Source: an uncultured Collinsella sp. (GTDB taxonomy: Bacteria > Actinomycetota > Coriobacteriia > Coriobacteriales > Coriobacteriaceae). Taken from it: a stretch of 64,000 nucleotides of DNA. The stretch is from positions 1-64,000 of the forward strand of contig CALEBN010000066.1 in the NCBI GenBank assembly GCA_937943045.1. The letters run 5' to 3'. The translations under genes were made by a program, and so were the position numbers. The notes beneath the pieces were generated by a model. It was given only the letters and a program-made list of their open reading frames with translations. It was not told the DNA's origin and ran no database searches. This document shows, one piece after another, positions 50,798-59,480 of the stretch (its first letter is position 1; the number at the start of each line of letters is the position of its first letter).

Positions 50798-52604
50798 AAC
50801 CCTCATGGGCAGCATCAGCGACTATATGAAAGTCACCGTTGCCACGCCGTTGCTCGTGCTTGGCGAGGTGCTCTGCGAGATGCTGATTCCATTTATCACC
50901 GCCAACCTGATCGATGCCATCAAAGACGGCGCCACCGTAGCCGAGATGCTTCCCACCGCAGGCTTTTTGGTGCTCATCGCACTGACGTCGCTTGCTTTTG
51001 GTGCCGCTGCCGGCGTCACCTGCAGCCATGCGAGCTGCGGCTTCGCCAAGAACCTGCGTCACGACCTGTTCTACAAGATCCAGACGTTCAGCTTTGCCAA
51101 CATCGATGAGTTCTCGAGCTCCTCGCTCGTCACGCGCCTGACCACCGACATCAACAACGTTCAGCAGGCCTTTATGATGATCATCCGTATCGCCGTGCGC
51201 GCGCCGCTGGTCTTGATCTTCGCCTTTACCATGGCATTTATCATGGGCGGCAGCGTCGCCATGGTCTACCTGATCATCATTCCGCTGCTGGGCTTTGGAC
51301 TGTTCTTTATCATCTTTAAGGTGCGCCCCATCTTCTCGCGCGTGTTCCACAAGTACGACGCCCTTAACGAGTCCGTCGAGGAAAACGTCACCGGCATGCG
51401 CGTGGTCAAGAGCTACGTGCGCGAAGACTTTGAGAAGGAGAAGTTCGCGACCGCCGCACGCGACGTCCAGATGGACTTCACCCGCGCCGAGAAGCTGCTG
51501 GCCTTTAACAACCCCATGATGAACATCTGCGTCAACGGCGCATTTGTCGTCATCATCTACCTGGGCTCCAAGCTCATCATCACGAGCCAGGGCACGCTGT
51601 TCGACGTGGGCCAGCTCTCCTCGATCTTTACCTATGGCTTCCAGATCCTCATGAGCCTGATGCAGCTGTCGATGATCTTTGTCATGGTGACCATGGCCGA
51701 CGAATCGGCACACCGCATTACCGAGGTGCTGGCCGCCGAGCCCACGATCGCCGATCCCGCCGAGCCCGTGCTCGAGGTCGCCGATGGCTCCATCGACTTT
51801 GACCACGTGAGCTTTAAGTATTCCGCGCATGCGAAGCGCCAGGCGCTCGACGACATCGACCTGCACATTAAGAGCGGCGAAACCATCGGCATCATCGGCG
51901 GCACCGGCTCGGCCAAGTCCACGCTCGTAAACCTCATCGCCCGCCTGTACGACGCCACCGAAGGCACCGTGCGCGTAGGCGGCATGGACGTGCGCGACTA
52001 CGACCTGGACGCGCTGCGCCACCAGGTCGCCATGGTGCTGCAGAAAAACGTACTGTTTAGCGGCACCATTGCCGAGAACCTGCGTTGGGGCGATCCGAAT
52101 GCCACCGACGAGGAAGTCCGCGAGGCCGCGCATCTGGCCTGCGCCGATGAGTTTGTCGATGGCTTCCCCAAGGGCTATGACACCTGGATCGAGCAGGGCG
52201 GCTCCAATGTCTCGGGCGGTCAGAAGCAGCGCCTGTGCATTGCGCGTGCCCTGCTGCGTCGCCCCAAGATCTTGATCCTGGACGACTCCACGAGCGCCGT
52301 CGACACCAAGACCGACGCCAAGATTCGCGCAGGGCTGGCAAGCTATCTGCCCAACACGACCAAGCTCATCATCGCCCAGCGCATCAGCTCCGTGCAGGAC
52401 GCAGACCGCATCATCGTCATGGAGGGCGGCCGTATCGCACAGATCGGCAACCATGACGAGCTACTCAAGACGAGCGAGATCTACCGCGAGACCTTTACCT
52501 CGCAGAACAAGATGTCTGCCGAGGGCGAAGGGGCCGTCGAGGCCGACGCCGAGGCATCCGTAACGCAAGCCCAGACCCAGGAAGGAGGCGAGGCACATGA
52601 GTAA
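50790..52604 (+). CDS. ABC exporter subunit with degenerate catalytic site
   Basis: About 604 aa half-transporter: six membrane helices, then an ATPase domain. Walker A GGTGSAKST near 371 and the signature VSGGQKQR near 473 are canonical. The Walker B region reads ILILDDSTS, with Asp in place of the catalytic Glu, and the switch position is Gln (IIAQRISS) instead of His. These are the hallmarks of the non-catalytic partner in heterodimeric exporters (BmrC/TM287 type). The C-terminal 40 residues are acidic and Ala-rich. It overlaps the next gene by 8 bp. Confidence 0.93.
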   Translation: MIKTLMGSISDYMKVTVATPLLVLGEVLCEMLIPFITANLIDAIKDGATVAEMLPTAGFLVLIALTSLAFGAAAGVTCSHASCGFAKNLRHDLFYKIQTFSFANIDEFSSSSLVTRLTTDINNVQQAFMMIIRIAVRAPLVLIFAFTMAFIMGGSVAMVYLIIIPLLGFGLFFIIFKVRPIFSRVFHKYDALNESVEENVTGMRVVKSYVREDFEKEKFATAARDVQMDFTRAEKLLAFNNPMMNICVNGAFVVIIYLGSKLIITSQGTLFDVGQLSSIFTYGFQILMSLMQLSMIFVMVTMADESAHRITEVLAAEPTIADPAEPVLEVADGSIDFDHVSFKYSAHAKRQALDDIDLHIKSGETIGIIGGTGSAKSTLVNLIARLYDATEGTVRVGGMDVRDYDLDALRHQVAMVLQKNVLFSGTIAENLRWGDPNATDEEVREAAHLACADEFVDGFPKGYDTWIEQGGSNVSGGQKQRLCIARALLRRPKILILDDSTSAVDTKTDAKIRAGLASYLPNTTKLIIAQRISSVQDADRIIVMEGGRIAQIGNHDELLKTSEIYRETFTSQNKMSAEGEGAVEADAEASVTQAQTQEGGEAHE

Positions 52605-54516
52605 GGCAACGACCGCCGAGCGCGCGCTCAACCGCAAGGGCGGCACCATGTCGCGCCTCATCAAGACGCTCTTTGGCTTCTACCCCGTGCTTTTGCCCCT
52701 CGTCGTCGTCGGCGTGGTGCTCTGCGCCATCATCAACTCCATCGGCGCGACCTTCCTTCAGAGCGCCCTGCAGATTATTAGCGAATCGTGGCAGTCGGGC
52801 GATTGGGAAGCCGCACAGCCCAAGATCGCACAGCTTGTGACCACCCTCGCCTGCATCTACGGCGTCGGCATCCTGTCTTCGCTCTTCTGGAACCGCGCCA
52901 TGGCCATCGTCACGCAGGGCTCGCTCGAGAAGCTGCGCGAGAAGATGTTCAACCGTATGCAGGACCTGCCGATTCGCTACTTCGACACGCACCAGCGCGG
53001 CGACATCATGAGCCACTACACCAACGACATCGACACGCTGCGCCAGATGATCAGCCAGTCGCTGCCCAACCTGCTCATGACGACCATCGTCATCGTCACG
53101 GTGTTCTTTATCATGCTGTACTACAGTGTGTGGATGTGCCTGGTCATTGTGGCCGGCGTCGTCTTTATGACCTTTATGACCAAGCTGCTCGGCTCCAACT
53201 CCGCGCGCTTCTTCATTGCGCAGCAGACCGAACTCGGCGTGGTCGAGGGCCATATCGAGGAAGTCATGAACGGCCAGAAGGTCGTCAAGGCATTCTGCCA
53301 CGAGTCTGCCGCCGAGGCCGATTTTGACGAGCGCAACGAAAAGCTCTTCGAGGTCTCGCAGAAGGCCAACATGTACGCCAACATCCTCATGCCTATCCTT
53401 ATGAACCTGGGCAACCTGCTCTACGTGCTGGTCGCACTGGCAGGCGGCATTTTCCTGGCGCTGGGCGTGCCCAATCTGAGCATCTCGGGCATGGCGCTGT
53501 CCATCGCCGTCGTGGTGCCGTTCCTCAACATGACCAAGCAGTTCTGCGGACAGATCGGCCAGATCTCGCAGCAGATCAACGCCGTGGTCATGGGCCTCGC
53601 CGGCGCCGACCGCATCTTTGAGCTCATCGACGAGGAGCCCGAAGCCGACGAAGGTTACGTGACACTCGTCAACGCGCAGGTGAACCCCGAGACCTGGGAG
53701 TTCGAGGAGGCCGACCACCACACCGGCATGTGGGCATGGAAACATCCGCACCGCGCAACCGGCGAGATCGAGTACGTACCGCTGCGCGGCGACCTGGTCA
53801 TGGACAACGTCGACTTTGGCTACACGCCCGACCACGAGGTGCTGCACGGCGTGTCCGTGTTTGCCAAGCCGGGTCAGAAGGTCGCATTTGTCGGCGCCAC
53901 CGGTGCCGGTAAGACGACCATCACCAACCTCATCAACCGCTTCTATGACATCGCCGACGGCAAGATCCGCTACGACGGCATCAACGTCAACAAGATCCGC
54001 AAGGCCGATCTGCGCCGCTCGCTGGGCGTCGTGCTGCAGGACGTAAACCTGTTCACCGGCACCGTGATGGATAACATCCGCTACGGCAACCTGGATGCCA
54101 CCGACGAGGAGTGCATCGCAGCGGCCAAGCTCGCCGGTGCGGACGACTTTATCACCCGCCTGCCCGACGGCTACGACACCATGCTCACCGGCAACGGCGC
54201 GCAGCTGTCGCAGGGCCAGCGCCAGCTGATTTCAATCGCACGTGCTGCCGTCGCCGATCCGCCGGCAATGATTCTGGACGAGGCTACGAGCTCCATCGAC
54301 ACCCGCACCGAAGCCATCGTGCAGGCGGGCATGGACAAGCTCATGGAAGGCCGCACGACGTTTGTCATCGCACACCGCCTGTCCACCGTGCGCAACTCCG
54401 ACGCGATCATCTGTCTTGATCACGGCCGCATCATCGAGCGCGGCAACCACGACGAGCTGATCGCCAAGCGCGGGTATTACTACCAGCTCTACACCGGAGC
54501 GTTTGAGCTGGAGTAG
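52597..54516 (+). CDS. ABC exporter subunit with canonical catalytic site
   Basis: About 639 aa half-transporter. Walker A GATGAGKTT near 434, Walker B AMILDEATS with catalytic Glu, and switch His in VIAHRLST are intact, but the signature is LSQGQRQ instead of LSGGQ. It thus complements its partner: the working ATP site uses this subunit's Walker motifs and the other's signature. A charged insert of about 60 residues (roughly 347-405) precedes the ATPase domain. Expected substrate is a drug, lipid or peptide. Confidence 0.93.
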   Translation: MSKATTAERALNRKGGTMSRLIKTLFGFYPVLLPLVVVGVVLCAIINSIGATFLQSALQIISESWQSGDWEAAQPKIAQLVTTLACIYGVGILSSLFWNRAMAIVTQGSLEKLREKMFNRMQDLPIRYFDTHQRGDIMSHYTNDIDTLRQMISQSLPNLLMTTIVIVTVFFIMLYYSVWMCLVIVAGVVFMTFMTKLLGSNSARFFIAQQTELGVVEGHIEEVMNGQKVVKAFCHESAAEADFDERNEKLFEVSQKANMYANILMPILMNLGNLLYVLVALAGGIFLALGVPNLSISGMALSIAVVVPFLNMTKQFCGQIGQISQQINAVVMGLAGADRIFELIDEEPEADEGYVTLVNAQVNPETWEFEEADHHTGMWAWKHPHRATGEIEYVPLRGDLVMDNVDFGYTPDHEVLHGVSVFAKPGQKVAFVGATGAGKTTITNLINRFYDIADGKIRYDGINVNKIRKADLRRSLGVVLQDVNLFTGTVMDNIRYGNLDATDEECIAAAKLAGADDFITRLPDGYDTMLTGNGAQLSQGQRQLISIARAAVADPPAMILDEATSSIDTRTEAIVQAGMDKLMEGRTTFVIAHRLSTVRNSDAIICLDHGRIIERGNHDELIAKRGYYYQLYTGAFELE

Positions 54517-54530
54517 GACCGGTTACTGAC

Positions 54531-54554
54531 GGAGGGCGCCCCGGGGGCGCCCTC
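54531..54554 (+). terminator. GC-rich hairpin after the exporter operon
   Basis: GGAGGGCGCC/GGCGCCCTCC stem just after the stop codon; no T tract follows. Confidence 0.45.
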
Positions 54555-54598
54555 CTGCGCGCGATCAGCCCGTCATTTAAAACGGAATAAAAGTTTGC

Positions 54599-54631
54599 GA
54601 GGCCCTAGCCGTTTGGCCAGGGCCTCGTTTT
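54599..54631. terminator. Hairpin terminator between exporter operon and lysR gene
   Basis: GAGGCCCT/AGGGCCTC stem followed by GTTTTG on the plus strand. The minus strand has a weaker T tract. Likely serves the converging transcripts. Confidence 0.65.
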
Positions 54632-54642
54632 GTAAGGATGCA

Positions 54643-55554
54643 CTAGTTGAGGAGTTGGGCCATGGCGTTGACGAATTTTTGGACTTGGAGGGTGGGCTCG
54701 AGCGGGTAGTGCAGAAAGACTGGCACCTCGCGACCGCATAGGAACGGCACGCCCACAAAGGCAGGGTGCACGCCCGACCACGCTCCGCAGGTGAGCACCG
54801 CGTCGCCCTTTTCCTCTGCATCGTTAAAGAGCGCAAAGTCAAAGCTATCCACATCGATCACGTCCACACCGCCGTCGGCCAAAAGGTCGATACGTAGACT
54901 GTCCATGGCGTCGTTGCCGTGACGGAGCACGCGCAGGCGCATGCCCTCCAGGTCGGCAACCGTGATGCGCGTCTTGCGCGCCAGCGGGCTCGCGCGCGGC
55001 ACGTCGATATAAACCGGCACGTTGACAATGCGGAGCTTTTGGCAGGCATCGCCCCAGCGTGGGGTCGAAAAACTCGACTGCACCACATCGACCTCGCGGC
55101 CCAAGCTGCGCATGACGGATTCGCGCTCGTCATAGAGGTCGCTTACCGGCACGATTTCAAAACGCAGCGACGGTTCCAGATCGTGGATGCCCGACCACAT
55201 CGACAGCGTTTGACGCCCCGGGCACATCATCGACACGCCCAGGCGCACGGCACCGCCGTCACCCGCCGCACGTCGGGCACGGCGCAGGGCGTCCTCGGAC
55301 TGGCGCATGATCGAGCGAGCGTCGTCCACCAGCAGAGCACCCGCCGGCGTCACCTTGACGCCCGAGTGCGAGCGCTCGAACAACGTGATGCCAAACTCGG
55401 CCTCGAAGCCCGACACCTGCTTGACGAGCGCCGGGGTCGACACGCGCAATTTTGCCGCCGCACGCGAGAAGCTTCCCAGCTCCGCGGCGGCCGATATGGC
55501 CTCAAGTCGTCGATCGTACACGTCAATCTCCCGTTTTCGCGCCCGTGACCGCAT
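54643..55554 (-). CDS. LysR-family transcriptional regulator
   Basis: About 303 aa. N-terminal helix-turn-helix (AAAELGSFSRAAAKLRVSTPALVKQVSGFE) and a C-terminal periplasmic-binding-protein-like sensor domain. It is divergent from the SDR-MFS-oxidoreductase genes, which it probably controls through repeated CCTGCGAAAA-type sites in the shared intergenic region. The inducer is unknown. Confidence 0.9.
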   Translation of the reverse strand: MRSRARKREIDVYDRRLEAISAAAELGSFSRAAAKLRVSTPALVKQVSGFEAEFGITLFERSHSGVKVTPAGALLVDDARSIMRQSEDALRRARRAAGDGGAVRLGVSMMCPGRQTLSMWSGIHDLEPSLRFEIVPVSDLYDERESVMRSLGREVDVVQSSFSTPRWGDACQKLRIVNVPVYIDVPRASPLARKTRITVADLEGMRLRVLRHGNDAMDSLRIDLLADGGVDVIDVDSFDFALFNDAEEKGDAVLTCGAWSGVHPAFVGVPFLCGREVPVFLHYPLEPTLQVQKFVNAMAQLLN

Positions 55555-55571
55555 GGTGCCACAGGGGGTTA

Positions 55572-55728
55572 TTTTCGCAGGTCACGCGCTCAATTGAGAA
55601 CAAGCCTCAATGCACAGTGTAAACCTACGGTTAACGCCATTCTAACAATTATGCAATTCACCTGCGCAAATGCAAAGCATACGATAACCTGCGAAAACCA
55701 CGTGGGTCGATTAATGGGAGCGACCCAC
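55572..55728. promoter_or_regulatory. Divergent lysR/SDR control region
   Basis: TTTTCGCAGGT (55572-55582) and ACCTGCGAAAA (55687-55697) are perfect inverse copies, with ACCTGCGCAAA (55660-55670) between. A GTGGGTCG/CGACCCAC hairpin (about 55702-55728) lies in the leader of the SDR gene. Confidence 0.55.
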
Positions 55729-55754
55729 AGGGAGGCACAAGAAGGGAAGTTCCT

Positions 55755-56636
55755 ATGAGCAACTGGCTTAAGCTCGAGGGCGATGTTTGCGCCGTGACTG
55801 GCGCGCTCGGCGGTATGGGCGCCGAGATCTGCCGCGAGTTCGCCCGCAATGGCGCCAACGTCGTCCTGCTCGACCTGGACGAGGAGAAGGTCAAGACCGC
55901 TGCCGCCGACCTCGCTGCCGAGTTTGGCATCCACGCCGAGGGTTACAAGATGAACGCCACCGACGAGGCCGAGGTTCAGGCTGCCGTCGACGCCACCATC
56001 GCCGACTTCGGCCGCGTCGACGTCCTCGTCAACACCGCCGGCATCCTGCGTTTCGCCGCCATGGAGGACCTGCCGCTGAGCGACTGGGAGCAGGTGCTCA
56101 ACGTCAACCTCACCGGCTACTTCATCACCTCACAGCGCTTTGGTCGCGAGATGATCAAGGCCGGCCAGGGCCGCCTGGTGCACATCTCGACCGTCGCCAG
56201 CCACTCCCCCGAGACGTTCTCGGGCGTGTACAGCTCCACCAAGGCCGGCGTCAACATGATGTCCAAGATGCTCGCCGCCGAGTGGGGCCCCTACGGCGTC
56301 CGCTCCAACTGCGTCGAGCCTTGCTTCGTTAAGACCCCGATGTCGGCCAACTTCTACGCCGACCCCGAGGTCGAAAAGAGCCGCAGCCGCCTGATCGCCA
56401 CGCGCCGCATCGGCGAAGTCAGCGATATCGCCAACGCCGTCATGTTCCTGGCATCCAAGCGCTCGGACTTTACCACCGGCGACGCCATCAAGGTCGACGG
56501 CGGCTTCTCCAACATGATGGGCGACCTCACCGCCAAGCCCGGCGGCCGTCGCGCCTATGCCGACAACTACCTTAAGAACAAGGGTGTCGAGCTCTGGTCC
56601 GATGAGTCCGGCGTCGCCAAGCCGACTGACCAGTAA
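55755..56636 (+). CDS. Short-chain dehydrogenase/reductase
   Basis: About 293 aa classical SDR: nucleotide-binding TGALGGMGAE, NTAG, catalytic Ser in ISTVAS and YSSTKAG (Tyr and Lys). A C-terminal tail of about 40 residues after the usual DGGF end is longer than typical. Asp-rich LLDLDEEK after strand 2 suggests NAD(H) preference. First gene of the LysR-linked cluster; it probably oxidises a sugar- or polyol-like compound with the oxidoreductase two genes on. Confidence 0.9.
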   Translation: MSNWLKLEGDVCAVTGALGGMGAEICREFARNGANVVLLDLDEEKVKTAAADLAAEFGIHAEGYKMNATDEAEVQAAVDATIADFGRVDVLVNTAGILRFAAMEDLPLSDWEQVLNVNLTGYFITSQRFGREMIKAGQGRLVHISTVASHSPETFSGVYSSTKAGVNMMSKMLAAEWGPYGVRSNCVEPCFVKTPMSANFYADPEVEKSRSRLIATRRIGEVSDIANAVMFLASKRSDFTTGDAIKVDGGFSNMMGDLTAKPGGRRAYADNYLKNKGVELWSDESGVAKPTDQ

Positions 56637-56702
56637 ACCAACCTGACAGAGAGGCCCCGCGGACACGCCCGCTCCTCCCCCGTATTGATTAGAAAGAGTC
56701 CA

Positions 56703-57959
56703 ATGGCTTCCACCAACTCCAACAAGGGTCGCGCCGTCGTGCTTTCCGCCGCGTGCGTCACCATGTTCTTCATCAGCTCCATCGCGCTGTATTCCGTCGT
56801 GAGCAAGAACCTGCTCGCCGTCTACCCCGAGTGGTCCAGCGCCCTTACCTGGGCGTTCCCGGTCTTTCAGACCATCATGGCCGTGACGGGCATCTTCGCC
56901 GGCCGCATCTCCGACAAGATCGGTCCGCGCAACGTCGTGATCGCCGCCGCCGTGTGCTACGGCCTGGGCTGGTTCATGTCCGGCACCGTCACCGAGCCGT
57001 GGCAGTTCTACCTGTGGTTCTCGCTCGTCGCCGCCATCGGCAACGGCCTGGGCTACAACCCGGCGCTCACCACCGGCCAAAAGTGGTTCATCGACAAGAA
57101 GGGTCTCGCCTCCGGCATCACTCTGGCCGCTTCGACCGCCGGCCCCGCCGTGCTGTCCCCGGTGCTCGCCTCGCTGCTCATCCCGAGCCTGGGCATCTTC
57201 GGCGCCCTTAAGGCGCTCGGCGTCATCTTCTTTGTGACGATCGCCGCCTCCGCCCTGTTCCTGAAGGCCCCCGAGGCCGGTTGGCTGCCCGAGGGCTTCG
57301 AGGCCCCCAAGGGCGGCGCGCACGCCGGCACCTTCGGTGACCTCACCCCGGGCGAGATGGTCAAGACCCCGCGCTTCTGGGTCCTCATCGTCACCTTCGC
57401 CTTTGCCGCCACCGCGGGCACCCTGCTCGTGGGCAAGGTTGCCTCCATCGCCGCCGTCCAGCTCTTCGCCGACCCCACGAGCGCCGCGGCCGTCGCCCTC
57501 GGCGGTGTGGTGGTCTCCGTCAACACCTGCGCCAACTTGGTTGGCCGCCTGTCCTTTGGCCAGATCATCGACAAGCTCGGCGCCTATAAGTCGCTGCTCA
57601 TCAGCCTTGTCGTCACCATCATCGCACTCGTCATCATGTCGATGAGCTTTACGCAGAGCATGTTCTTTGTGGCGCTCGCCCTGCTCGGCTTTAGCTTTGG
57701 CGCTTTGCTCGTCATCTACCCACCGCTCACCGGTGGCGCCTTTGGCACCAGCAACATCGGCGTCAACTACGGCATCATGTTTTTGGGTTATGCCGCTTCC
57801 ACCTGGATCAGCCAGCCCATCACCGCCGTGCTGTATCACGCCGAGGCCGGCAGCGCCGCCTACCAGCAGTCCTTCTACGGCGCCATTGTGATCGCCGCCA
57901 TCGCTGTCGTGCTCACCGTCTACATGATGGTCTCCGACAGCAAGAAGAAGTCCGCCTAG
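56703..57959 (+). CDS. MFS transporter, oxalate/formate antiporter-like
   Basis: About 418 aa, 12 predicted helices. The early GRISDKIGPRNVV motif and GLGYNPALTTGQKWFIDKKG resemble the OFA (oxalate-formate antiporter) branch, which also carries other organic acids. Second gene of the cluster, 66 bp after the SDR gene, with AAAGAG ahead of the ATG. Likely brings in the compound that the flanking dehydrogenases use. Confidence 0.87.
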   Translation: MASTNSNKGRAVVLSAACVTMFFISSIALYSVVSKNLLAVYPEWSSALTWAFPVFQTIMAVTGIFAGRISDKIGPRNVVIAAAVCYGLGWFMSGTVTEPWQFYLWFSLVAAIGNGLGYNPALTTGQKWFIDKKGLASGITLAASTAGPAVLSPVLASLLIPSLGIFGALKALGVIFFVTIAASALFLKAPEAGWLPEGFEAPKGGAHAGTFGDLTPGEMVKTPRFWVLIVTFAFAATAGTLLVGKVASIAAVQLFADPTSAAAVALGGVVVSVNTCANLVGRLSFGQIIDKLGAYKSLLISLVVTIIALVIMSMSFTQSMFFVALALLGFSFGALLVIYPPLTGGAFGTSNIGVNYGIMFLGYAASTWISQPITAVLYHAEAGSAAYQQSFYGAIVIAAIAVVLTVYMMVSDSKKKSA

Positions 57960-57967
57960 TTTTACCG

Positions 57968-57998
57968 ATGCGACAAAGGAACAGCCCCTTTGTCGCAT
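57968..57998. repeat. GACAAAGG-type hairpin
   Basis: ATGCGACAAAGG and CCTTTGTCGCAT form a perfect 12-bp stem with a 7-base loop, 9 bp after the MFS stop and before the next gene of the same operon. Confidence 0.75.
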
Positions 57999-58028
57999 TC
58001 CACCGGTCACCAGTATTAAGGAGTCGAA

Positions 58029-59069
58029 ATGTCTGAGCTCAACCCCGTCCGCATTGCCGTTATCGGCGCCGGCGCCATGGGCCGCAACCACATCCGCTTT
58101 GTCACCGAGGAGCCCGAGGCCGAGCTCGTCGCCATCGCCGACGCCTTTGAGGGCGCCCGCGCCACGGCCGAGTCCGCCGGCGTGCCGTTTTACACCGATC
58201 CCGCCCAGATGATGGACGAGGTCAAGCCCGAGGCCGTCATTATCGCCACCCCCAACGACCTGCACCTGGGCGTTGCCCGCGAGGCCGTGAAGCGCAACAT
58301 CGTGCCGCTGGTCGAAAAGCCGATCTCCAACGATCTCGAGGATGCCCAGGCCTTCGCCGCCGAGGCCGAGACCGCCGGCGTGCCCGTACTCGTGGGTCAG
58401 CACCGTCGCCACAACCCCTTCGTCAACAAGGCCAAGGAGATCATCGAGTCCGGCGAGCTGGGCAAGCTCACCGTGTCGAGCTTCCACTACATGATCTATA
58501 AGAACGACGAGTACTTCGATGTCGAGTGGCGCCGCAAGAAGGGTGCCGGCCCGATCCTGGTCAACCTGGTGCACGACGTCGACCTGCTCCGTTACCTGCT
58601 GGGCGAGCCCGTTGCCGTCCAGGGCATGCAGTCCAGCGCCGCCCGCGGTTTTGAGACCGAGGACTCCGCCGTGGTCAACGTCCGTTTTGCCGATGGCGCG
58701 CTCGCAAGCATGACCATCTCCGACGCCACCGCCAGCCCCTGGAACTGGGAGGCAACCGCTCGCGAGGATCCGCAGTATCGCCCCTTCGACGCCGACGCCT
58801 ACTTTATTGGCGGTACCTTGGGCGCCTTGTCGCTGCCCCGCCTGCATCAGTTCTCCTACGACGGCGCCTCCAACTGGCACAAGCCGCTGCAGATGGAGAT
58901 CCCGGCCGTCGACCCGGCGCTGCCGCACAAGATGCAGCTCAAGCACTTTGTGAAGGTCGTCCGCCGCGAGGTCGAGCCCGTCGTGACCCCCGCCGATAAC
59001 GTCAAGACGCTCACGCTTCTCAACGCCATCAAGGAGGCCGCCGAGACCGGCCAGCTCGTCGAGCTGTAA
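58029..59069 (+). CDS. Gfo/Idh/MocA-family oxidoreductase
   Basis: About 346 aa. N-terminal Rossmann motif AVIGAGAMGRNH, the family EKPIS motif containing the catalytic-region Lys, and a C-terminal alpha/beta domain with NLVHDVDLLRYLLGEP. Substrates of the family include inositols, glucose-fructose and amino sugars. Third gene of the cluster, after a hairpin. Its end is followed by a good terminator. Confidence 0.9.
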   Translation: MSELNPVRIAVIGAGAMGRNHIRFVTEEPEAELVAIADAFEGARATAESAGVPFYTDPAQMMDEVKPEAVIIATPNDLHLGVAREAVKRNIVPLVEKPISNDLEDAQAFAAEAETAGVPVLVGQHRRHNPFVNKAKEIIESGELGKLTVSSFHYMIYKNDEYFDVEWRRKKGAGPILVNLVHDVDLLRYLLGEPVAVQGMQSSAARGFETEDSAVVNVRFADGALASMTISDATASPWNWEATAREDPQYRPFDADAYFIGGTLGALSLPRLHQFSYDGASNWHKPLQMEIPAVDPALPHKMQLKHFVKVVRREVEPVVTPADNVKTLTLLNAIKEAAETGQLVEL

Positions 59070-59141
59070 TGCCTTAGGACAGACCGCGGCAGAAGCCCCA
59101 TGCCGAGCCCCTCGGTCCGCCACCAATAAGCCCCTCTTCTT

Positions 59142-59177
59142 TGCCCCGCGAGCAGCCTCCTGCCCGCGGGGCATTTT
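59142..59177 (+). terminator. Terminator of the SDR-MFS-oxidoreductase operon
   Basis: TGCCCCGCG and CGCGGGGCA form a 9-bp stem, followed by TTTTG. About 75 bp after the stop. Confidence 0.75.
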
Positions 59178-59251
59178 GCTACCTTGCCGACGATTTTTCT
59201 GGGGCGGGGGCTATTTTGTACCTCGGCTTGATTCGTTTGCCACGAAATGCG

Positions 59252-59385
59252 CCTATCTACTACGTTTAACCGATTACCCTCAACCATACCGAATTTCGCG
59301 AAATAAAAACCGCAGGTAGACGGCTTGCCGATTTTCGGAAAACCCAGGCATGGTCGACCTATACGGTTCAAACGTAGTAGATGGG
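59252..59385. repeat. Inverted-repeat element with CCGCAGGTAG core, copy 2
   Basis: Imperfect inverted repeats of about 40 bp whose outer ends both read ATCTACTACGTTT. The interior has AAAACCGCAGGTAGACGGC and GATTTTCGGAAAA, matching the element at 49779-49934. It lies between the terminator and tex. Confidence 0.7.
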
Positions 59386-59480
59386 CCGTTTTCATGGCGC
59401 AGCCCCAAAACAGTCTTTTAGGACGGGTGGTATCCTTGGTAGCTCTGTGCTGCAAACGCACCTCAAACGCAAGGAGTCCC

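Noticed and set aside
50721..52454. A 577-codon minus-strand frame opposite the ABC exporter
   Set aside because: It mirrors a complete ABC transporter gene. The His/Asp-rich translation is typical of antisense artefacts in GC-rich DNA.
56130..59174. A 1014-codon minus-strand frame across the SDR-MFS-oxidoreductase genes
   Set aside because: The three plus-strand genes have family motifs and ribosome-binding sites; the antisense frame has neither.
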